Of a DNA stretch of 8,471 nt, positions 1 to 5,338 are shown piece by piece. Position 1 is the first letter of the stretch. Every line of letters begins with the position of its first letter. The notes beneath the pieces were generated by a model, which searched no databases, was not told the origin of the DNA, and saw only the letters and a list, made by a program, of their open reading frames with translations. The DNA is from Gammaproteobacteria bacterium (GTDB lineage Bacteria > Pseudomonadota > Gammaproteobacteria > Pseudomonadales > Porticoccaceae), in NCBI GenBank assembly GCA_003646355.1, contig QNFO01000035.1, positions 1 to 8,471 of the forward strand, in the 5' to 3' direction. A program made the position numbers and the translations under genes.

Positions 1-640
1 CATCACTTTTGTTGGCGAGATAAACCAGTTCCTGCTCTATTCTGTCGTCATCAAGTTGTGCTGCAAACTGTTCAAGTTTATCCTGAATTTTCTGCGCCTG
101 TTGCGCCATTAATTGGGGTAGCACTGTACGGATATTGGCGACTTCAAGCTTGATTTTTTTCAGTCGCTCGCGGATAAAAATGGCAAGCCGGTCGCCTTCG
201 CGGGTGCGAGCATTAATCAATAGAGTTAAAGCCTCATCGAAATTTTGAAGGCTTGCGGCCTTGAGGCTTTCTGTGTCGACTTTTTCTTCTTGCATCACCC
301 CAGGTGCTTTCAGTACGTCAATGGGTGACAGCGTTGTAGAGGGGCCTGGCATTAACTGCTGAATTTCTTCGCAGGTAGCGAGGTATTGGCGCGCAACGTC
401 GAGGTTAATACCCATCGCGCGACCCTGGACGAAATCAATGCGCAGTGTGCAGTCGAGTTTGCCGCGCTGGGCGAATTGACGCAGTTGCTCTCGGTAGTTT
501 GTTTCCAGATGGCGCAGGGTTTCGGGTAGGCGAAAAGTGGCTTCTAGAAAGCGGTGATTGATTGAGCGTAGCTCCCAGGTCAGTGTGCCCCAGGGGTATT
601 CGGCACTGGCGCTGGCAAAGGCAGTCATACTTCTTGGCAT
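1..640 (-). CDS. yicC: YicC family endoribonuclease, C-terminus cut off by the window edge
   Basis: The minus frame is open from an ATG at 640 to the left edge, giving 213 codons. The family is usually about 290 residues, so roughly the last quarter lies outside. The protein begins MPRSMTAFASASA, matching the family opening (M-x-x-SMT-A/G-F). It continues with ELRSINHRFLEATFRLPETL and, later, EGDRLAIFIRERLKKI and a DDDRIEQELVYLANKSD stretch, all typical of YicC/YloC proteins. Known family role: an endoribonuclease acting on RNA in the cytoplasm, linked to small-RNA turnover and stationary-phase survival in enterobacteria. The gene diverges from rph, as in Pseudomonas and E. coli. The ribosome binding site is weak (AAGCAAGT just before the ATG). 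Family assignment is secure; the exact substrate in this organism is not. Confidence 0.93.
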   Translation of the reverse strand, partial: MPRSMTAFASASAEYPWGTLTWELRSINHRFLEATFRLPETLRHLETNYREQLRQFAQRGKLDCTLRIDFVQGRAMGINLDVARQYLATCEEIQQLMPGPSTTLSPIDVLKAPGVMQEEKVDTESLKAASLQNFDEALTLLINARTREGDRLAIFIRERLKKIKLEVANIRTVLPQLMAQQAQKIQDKLEQFAAQLDDDRIEQELVYLANKSD

Positions 641-673
641 ACTTGCTTAAACTCAATATTGCAGTTGGCGCTT

Positions 674-701
674 ATGTTAGCAAACACAGGTGGCAACTCA
701 A
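674..701 (-). promoter_or_regulatory. candidate sigma-70 promoter for yicC
   Basis: Read on the minus strand, TTGAGT (696-701) and TAACAT (674-679) lie 16 bases apart. Each matches the -35 or -10 consensus at four of six positions. The -10 ends 33 bases before the yicC ATG, a plausible leader length. It overlaps the divergent region from which rph is read. This is an inference by eye and the match is moderate. Confidence 0.3.
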
Positions 702-721
702 GAGGCTAATTTGGCTACAAT
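691..721 (+). promoter_or_regulatory. candidate promoter for rph
   Basis: TACAAT at 716-721 is a good -10 match (five of six). The upstream element is poor: TGGCAA at 691-696 with a long 19-base spacer. If used, transcription would begin near 728, directly in front of the stem-loop at 732-755 and about 60 bases before the rph ATG. It lies face to face with the candidate yicC promoter. The evidence is by eye only. Confidence 0.3.
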
Positions 722-731
722 AGAGACTCTT

Positions 732-755
732 GAGCACTTACATGAAAGGGTGCTC
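732..755 (+). other. stem-loop in the rph leader, terminator-like
   Basis: GAGCAC (732-737) and GTGCTC (750-755) form a perfect 6-bp stem. It can be extended inward by two U-G pairs (738/749 and 739/748), leaving an 8-base loop. It is followed at once by G and four T residues. The structure sits between the candidate rph transcription start and the AAGGA ribosome site at 776-780. It may be a 5' stabilising hairpin or a weak attenuator; the short T run makes full termination doubtful. Confidence 0.45.
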
Positions 756-787
756 GTTTTAATGAAAGTATTAACAAGGAACATCTT

Positions 788-1510
788 ATGCCGCGCCCCA
801 GTGGACGTCGTCCCGAACAGCTTCGCCTCGTCAAAATCACTCGTAACTTTACCCGCCATGCCGAGGGTTCGGTGCTGGTGGCGTTTGGTGATACCAAAGT
901 GATTTGTACTGCCAGTGTGACACCGGGTGTGCCTCGCTTCTTGCGTGGCAAGGGTCAGGGTTGGGTCACGGCTGAATACGGTATGTTGCCGCGCTCTACT
1001 AATTCACGGATGGACAGGGAGGCGGCCCGTGGTAAACAGAGCGGTCGTACTCAGGAGATTCAACGCCTGATCGGCCGGTCATTACGTGCGGCGGTTGATA
1101 TGAGTGTTCTCGGTGAAAATACCATCAACATTGATTGCGATGTTATTCAGGCTGACGGCGGCACGCGTACGGCGTCGATAACCGGTGCTTATGTGGCGCT
1201 GGCCGATGCGGTTGAGTACTTGCTGAGTAAAAAGCGCATTACGAAAAGCCCCTTACAGAGTTTTGTCGCCTCAGTTTCCGTGGGTATCTACAAGGGTACG
1301 CCTGTGCTGGATCTCGATTATGCCGAAGACTCCCAGGCTGAAACAGATATGAATGTGGTGATGAATAGCGAGGGTGGTTTTATCGAAGTGCAGGGCACGG
1401 CGGAAGCCGCACCTTTTAGTCAGGATGAGCTCAACGCTATGCTTGATCTGGCCAAGCGCGGTATTGCTGACTTAGTAAAAGTTCAGAAGATGGCGTTGGC
1501 ACAGAGCTGA
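788..1510 (+). CDS. rph: ribonuclease PH
   Basis: RNase PH is a phosphorolytic 3'-to-5' exoribonuclease. It trims tRNA precursors and assembles as a hexameric ring in the cytoplasm. The product is 240 residues, the normal family length (about 238). Family landmarks run in order: an N-terminal [10 protein letters not shown] segment; [11 protein letters not shown] near 34-44; the conserved arginine-rich [16 protein letters not shown] at 85-100; the phosphate-binding GGTRT at 124-128; the acidic [13 protein letters not shown] at 175-187; and EVQGTAE near 200-206. An AAGGA ribosome site at 776-780 lies 7 bases before the ATG, which supports this start over others in the frame. The gene diverges from yicC and converges on crc, with 18 bases between stops. 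Unlike in E. coli it is not followed by pyrE in the same direction. Confidence 0.98.
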   Translation: MPRPSGRRPEQLRLVKITRNFTRHAEGSVLVAFGDTKVICTASVTPGVPRFLRGKGQGWVTAEYGMLPRSTNSRMDREAARGKQSGRTQEIQRLIGRSLRAAVDMSVLGENTINIDCDVIQADGGTRTASITGAYVALADAVEYLLSKKRITKSPLQSFVASVSVGIYKGTPVLDLDYAEDSQAETDMNVVMNSEGGFIEVQGTAEAAPFSQDELNAMLDLAKRGIADLVKVQKMALAQS

Positions 1511-1528
1511 GAGTGAGGTCCTGCCCGA

Positions 1529-2305
1529 TTAAAGTTCGTGCAGATCGTAGTCGATAATGACGGGGGTGTGGCTAGAAAACTCTTTGGCTTTATACAGTAC
1601 GGCGTATTCGACCTGATTAACCAGGGCCTTGGAAATAATTTGGGTATCGGTACGCCAGGCGTCGCCGCTGCCCATTTCTCCCGACGGCCACCAGCTAAAT
1701 TCATCGTTGTCTGAATTGGATATGCGAAAGGCGTCAGCGTAGCCGATGTCGTTATAGAGTTGGTCGAGCCACTGACGCTCTTCGGCTAAAAAGCCGGGTT
1801 CGTCGGTATGGCTTTCTGGGTTTTGTACATCGATATCACGGTGGGCAATTTGCCAGTTGCCACAGAAGATATAGTTTCTGCGTTTGCGGGTAATTTTTAG
1901 CAGTTGATTTTGCAGGCCAGTAAAAAAACGTGTCTTCATCTCTTGACTGGAAGCATCCGTCCCGCCGAGGGGCGCAAGCAGGCAGGCAACACTGGTGTGG
2001 TCAAAGTCAGCTTGCAGGTAGCGCCCGTCCATATCCTCACCCGAAGTAAGGCCGAAACCAAACATAATCGCCTTGGGTGCGTGCCGTGTGTAGATAGCGA
2101 CACCGTTAGTCTTGGGGGTGGGCGAATCAAAGAAGTAGCTGAAATAACCATCGAGCTGGAAAGCAGGATTATCTTCAAGCTCTGGGGCCTGGGCGCGTAG
2201 ATCCTGCAGACAGATGATTTCCGCATCTTGCTCTTTCAGCCAGTCGAACAGCCCCCTCTCGGTTGCTTGATGAATGCCGTCGACGCAAGCACTTATTAAA
2301 CGCAT
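1529..2305 (-). CDS. crc: Crc-type catabolite repression control protein (ExoIII fold, nuclease residues degraded)
   Basis: This 258-residue protein has the exonuclease III/AP-endonuclease fold. The closest match I recognise is Pseudomonas Crc: CLQDLRA at 32-38, FQLDGYFSY at 49-57, GRYLQADFD at 94-102, KRRNYIFCG at 141-149, GFLAEERQWLD at 171-181, and FSWWPSGE at 203-210. Active-site positions of ExoIII are mostly replaced. The Asn at 7 is Cys, the metal-binding Glu of CLQE is Asp35, GDFN is GNWQ (149-152), and SDH is SSH (244-246); Asp220 remains. In Pseudomonas, Crc has no nuclease activity and helps Hfq repress translation of catabolic mRNAs; the same role is inferred here. The start is supported by GAAGG 7 bases upstream (2313-2317). 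It sits between rph and pyrE, as in Pseudomonas. Confidence 0.87.
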   Translation of the reverse strand: MRLISACVDGIHQATERGLFDWLKEQDAEIICLQDLRAQAPELEDNPAFQLDGYFSYFFDSPTPKTNGVAIYTRHAPKAIMFGFGLTSGEDMDGRYLQADFDHTSVACLLAPLGGTDASSQEMKTRFFTGLQNQLLKITRKRRNYIFCGNWQIAHRDIDVQNPESHTDEPGFLAEERQWLDQLYNDIGYADAFRISNSDNDEFSWWPSGEMGSGDAWRTDTQIISKALVNQVEYAVLYKAKEFSSHTPVIIDYDLHEL

Positions 2306-2332
2306 ATTCCTGCCTTCTATTTTTAAGGATCT

Positions 2333-2362
2333 ATGATACCTTAAGCGGCTAAACAGTGGAAA
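2333..2362 (-). promoter_or_regulatory. candidate promoter for crc
   Basis: On the minus strand, TTTCCA (2357-2362) and TATCAT (2333-2338) are separated by 18 bases. The -10 matches at five of six positions and the -35 at four of six. The -10 lies about 27 bases before the crc ATG. This is a by-eye prediction in the 134-base region shared with divergent pyrE. Confidence 0.35.
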
Positions 2363-2383
2363 ATGTTAAGTCTAATTTCTTAC

Positions 2384-2405
2384 CTCCGTGTGATCTCCGG
2401 CGGAG
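2384..2405 (+). other. inverted repeats in the pyrE leader
   Basis: CTCCG occurs at 2384-2388 and again at 2395-2399, and both can pair with CGGAG at 2401-2405. The first gives a 5-bp stem with a 12-base loop. The second is an 11-base palindrome that can fold only with a very short loop. The two pairings are mutually exclusive. They lie about 35 bases before the pyrE start. No T run follows, so this is not an intrinsic terminator; a binding site or a leader structure are both possible. Confidence 0.3.
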
Positions 2406-2439
2406 TTCTCAATTAAATACATTCAATCGAATTGGCTAG

Positions 2440-3081
2440 ATGAAAAGTTATCAACGTGAGTTTATTGATCTGGCGCTTGAGCACCAGGTACTACAGTTTG
2501 GTGAGTACACGCTGAAGTCGGGGCGAGTGAGTCCCTATTTCTTTAATGCGGGCAACTTCAATACGGGGCGGGCGCTGGCGATACTGGGCCGTTGCTATGC
2601 TCAGGCTATCGTCGAAAGCGGTCTTGAGTTTGACGTGATTTTTGGCCCTGCCTACAAGGGGATCCCTCTGGTTGCGACGACGGCTGTTGCGCTGTCTGAA
2701 TTATATGGCCGCGATGTGCCTTATTGCTTCAACCGTAAAGAGGCGAAAGCTCACGGTGAGGGGGGCAGTTTAGTGGGTGCTCCCCTTTCAGGGCGCGTAT
2801 TGATTGTCGATGATGTCATTACTGCAGGCACGGCCATTCGTGAAGTGCTTACTATGATTGATGCTGCCGGAGCAGAGGTATCCAGCGTGTTGGTTGGTCT
2901 GGATAGAAAAGAGCGTCGCGATGGGGAGCTATCTGCAATACAGGCGCTGCAGCAGGAATTCTCCATAAATGTGAATAGCATCATAGATATCGCTCATATT
3001 ATGACCTACGTTGGCGAGCAATCTGAGGGCGGGGAGATACTGGAAGCCGTCAGGAGTTACCAGCAAAAATATGGCATCTAA
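2440..3081 (+). CDS. pyrE: orotate phosphoribosyltransferase
   Basis: PyrE converts orotate and PRPP to orotidine 5'-phosphate in de novo pyrimidine synthesis; it is a cytosolic dimer. The 213-residue product has the usual length. Visible landmarks: [14 protein letters not shown] at 25-38, [11 protein letters not shown] at 67-77, the flexible catalytic loop [11 protein letters not shown] at 99-109, and the PRPP-binding motif [13 protein letters not shown] at 120-132. The start [13 protein letters not shown] aligns with the family N-terminus, yet no clear Shine-Dalgarno sequence precedes it; the nearest GGAG is about 35 bases upstream. The gene ends with tandem stops (TAATAA). It is divergent from crc and separated from rph, so the E. 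coli style rph-pyrE coupling cannot operate. The DUF4124-like gene follows closely and is probably co-transcribed. Confidence 0.98.
   Translation: MKSYQREFIDLALEHQVLQFGEYTLKSGRVSPYFFNAGNFNTGRALAILGRCYAQAIVESGLEFDVIFGPAYKGIPLVATTAVALSELYGRDVPYCFNRKEAKAHGEGGSLVGAPLSGRVLIVDDVITAGTAIREVLTMIDAAGAEVSSVLVGLDRKERRDGELSAIQALQQEFSINVNSIIDIAHIMTYVGEQSEGGEILEAVRSYQQKYGI
2501..2512. promoter_or_regulatory. possible SlmA-binding-site-like 12-mer inside pyrE
   Basis: GTGAGTACACGC matches the E. coli SlmA site consensus GTGAGTACTCAC, as I recall it, at ten of twelve positions. The left half is perfect. It lies within pyrE, about 1.2 kb from slmA itself. A chance match of this quality in 8.5 kb is not rare (roughly 0.3 expected), so it is a candidate only. 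Confidence 0.2.
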
Positions 3082-3105
3082 TAAATGAGGGTTAAAGAGA
3101 GATTC

Positions 3106-3726
3106 ATGGAAGGTTTTAGAAGAATTTGTTTAATTTTACTGATGCTGATCTGGGCCAGTGGTAGCTATGGCGCTGCTGGTGGAAGGCTTTATCGATATAT
3201 TAATGGAGAGGGTATTGTCGTTATCGATGACAAAATCCCGCCGGGTTATGTTGCCCAGGGTTACGACATTCTTAGTTACACGGGACAGTTGCTGGATACG
3301 GTTGCACCGTCGGTGCCGCAGAATGCTGTTGAGAGAGCACTGCGGAAAAAAGCACTGGCGACTCGGGAAAGGGAAGATCGCTTTATTCTTATTAGCTATA
3401 GCTCAGTTGGGGAAATTCAAGCGGCGATGGCACGTAAACTCGACCAGCTTAATAAGGAAGTCAACGGGATAAAAACCAATATCAAGGGCAGCGGCAGACG
3501 CATTGCCCTTGAGCAGCAAAGAGCGGCAAACTATCAGCGCGGTGGTCGACAGGTGCCTGAAAATGTAAAGGTAACATTGTTCGAACTTGAGGCTGAAGTA
3601 ATAAAGTCCAAGAGTTTATTGGAGCTTAAACAAGAAGAATACAATAAAACGGAAGAGCGTTACTTAGGCTATATAGAGCGTTATCGACAGCTTAAAACTC
3701 AGTCTGAAGCGAAAAAACCAGAATAG
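3106..3726 (+). CDS. exported coiled-coil protein with DUF4124-like N-terminal domain, function unknown
   Basis: From the ATG at 3106 the protein is 206 residues. Residues 1-23 look like a signal peptide: FRR, then a hydrophobic run ICLILLMLIW, then a small-residue cleavage region ending SYGA. Residues 28-58 (LYRYINGEGIVVIDDKIPPGYVAQGYDIL) resemble the DUF4124 pattern of an aromatic pair, a glycine turn, a beta strand and a proline. Residues about 75-200 are charged and heptad-like, predicted as coiled coil. A similar protein follows pyrE in pseudomonads. An in-frame ATG at 3085, right after the pyrE tandem stops, would add seven residues. I prefer 3106 because it gives a cleaner signal peptide and has purine-rich AAAGAGAGA upstream; the choice is uncertain. 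Periplasmic location is inferred and no enzymatic motif is visible. Confidence 0.82.
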   Translation: MEGFRRICLILLMLIWASGSYGAAGGRLYRYINGEGIVVIDDKIPPGYVAQGYDILSYTGQLLDTVAPSVPQNAVERALRKKALATREREDRFILISYSSVGEIQAAMARKLDQLNKEVNGIKTNIKGSGRRIALEQQRAANYQRGGRQVPENVKVTLFELEAEVIKSKSLLELKQEEYNKTEERYLGYIERYRQLKTQSEAKKPE

Positions 3727-3733
3727 ATAGACC

Positions 3734-4339
3734 TTAAATATAAATGGCTTTGTCGAGCGCGAGCCATTGTTCCTGCCAGTGTCTTGTTGGCAGGCAGGTG
3801 AAATTACTACGTACAAATTGACGTATTTTCCCTTCCGCTATAGTAAGCAAAAGTTCGGCGGCGGCAGAGGTAAGCAAGCTTGTTCGGCAGTTTTCCCGAT
3901 GCTCTCCTTCCCGTAATACCTGTTTAATTTGAGATTCTATACGGGTGAATAGCTGATTAACCCTGGCGTGAAGGCGCTCAGTTTCACCCGTTAAAGCGTC
4001 GCCGGTCAGAATGCGGGATAGCCCCGGGTTTTTTTCTGAGAAACTTAATAATAAGGTGATGATTAACCGGCAGCGCTCCTGGGTATTGGGCGCATCTTTG
4101 ACGATAGTGCTAATACGGCTAAAAAGGGTGTCTTCAATAAAGTCGATCAGACTTTCGTAAATTCGGGCTTTACTGGGAAAGTGTCGGTATAGAGCCGCCT
4201 CGGAAAACCCTACTTTTTTTGCCAAAGCGGCAGTCGTAATCTTTTTATGGGGTGATTCTTCAAGCATTTCAGCCAATGCCTGAAGAATGGACTCGCGGCG
4301 TGATGGAGCAGGTTTCTTAGAAGATGAGGGCGCTGTCAT
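3734..4339 (-). CDS. slmA: nucleoid occlusion factor SlmA (TetR family)
   Basis: SlmA is a TetR-type DNA-binding protein. When bound to its chromosomal sites it blocks FtsZ ring assembly over the nucleoid. The product is 201 residues, close to the 198 of E. coli. The helix-turn-helix spans about 34-56 (ITTAALAKKVGFSEAALYRHF), followed by PSKARIYESLIDFIED (55-70), nearly the E. coli sequence. The C-terminal domain keeps EKNPGLSRILTGDAL (102-116), RVNQLFTRIESQIKQVLRE (126-144) and IRQFVRS (172-178). Those segments distinguish SlmA from generic TetR repressors. The ribosome site is weak (CGAGA just upstream). It follows argB by 54 bases in the same direction and converges on the DUF4124-like gene with 7 bases between stops. 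Confidence 0.95.
   Translation of the reverse strand: MTAPSSSKKPAPSRRESILQALAEMLEESPHKKITTAALAKKVGFSEAALYRHFPSKARIYESLIDFIEDTLFSRISTIVKDAPNTQERCRLIITLLLSFSEKNPGLSRILTGDALTGETERLHARVNQLFTRIESQIKQVLREGEHRENCRTSLLTSAAAELLLTIAEGKIRQFVRSNFTCLPTRHWQEQWLALDKAIYI
3743..3768 (-). terminator. weak terminator-like hairpin at the slmA 3' end
   Basis: AATGGCT (3743-3749) and AGCCATT (3762-3768) form a perfect 7-bp stem with a 12-base spacer. Read on the minus strand, it is followed by TATATTTAAGG across the slmA stop codon, which is T-rich but not a clean T run. It could end or protect the coaBC-algC-argB-slmA transcript. On the plus strand it falls just after the DUF4124-like gene but has no T run there. 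Confidence 0.3.
3772..3794. repeat. second inverted repeat beside the slmA 3' hairpin
   Basis: CCTGCCA (3772-3778) and TGGCAGG (3788-3794) pair perfectly over 7 bp with a 9-base loop, and the stem is GC-rich. It lies inside the slmA coding end, 3 bases from the other hairpin. In the plus-strand transcript of pyrE and its partner it would sit in the 3' untranslated region. No T run follows on either strand. Confidence 0.3.
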
Positions 4340-4393
4340 TGTCTCGATAAAGTCTCTACTTAAATGGGCAATAGAAGGTAGATAATAGGCTTG

Positions 4394-5323
<930 letters not shown>

Positions 5324-5338
5324 TTAAAGGGTCGCTTA

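Noticed and set aside
435..656. Open frame on the minus strand overlapping the yicC start
   Set aside because: It lies in another frame of yicC and its product has a random-looking composition. The yicC frame carries the clear family match.
773..783. AACAAGGAACA at the rph ribosome site as a possible Hfq/Crc target motif
   Set aside because: It only partly fits the A-rich repeated pattern and is short. Such sequences are common at ribosome sites, so it is not called.
1511..1528. Search for a terminator between rph and crc
   Set aside because: The 18-base gap holds no inverted repeat or T run on either strand.
1904..2226. Open frames on both strands inside crc
   Set aside because: They are shadows of crc with no recognisable motif or ribosome site.
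4340..4393. Possible slmA promoter in the argB-slmA gap
   Set aside because: TATTAT-like and TTGCCC elements occur but not at a workable spacing, so no promoter is called.
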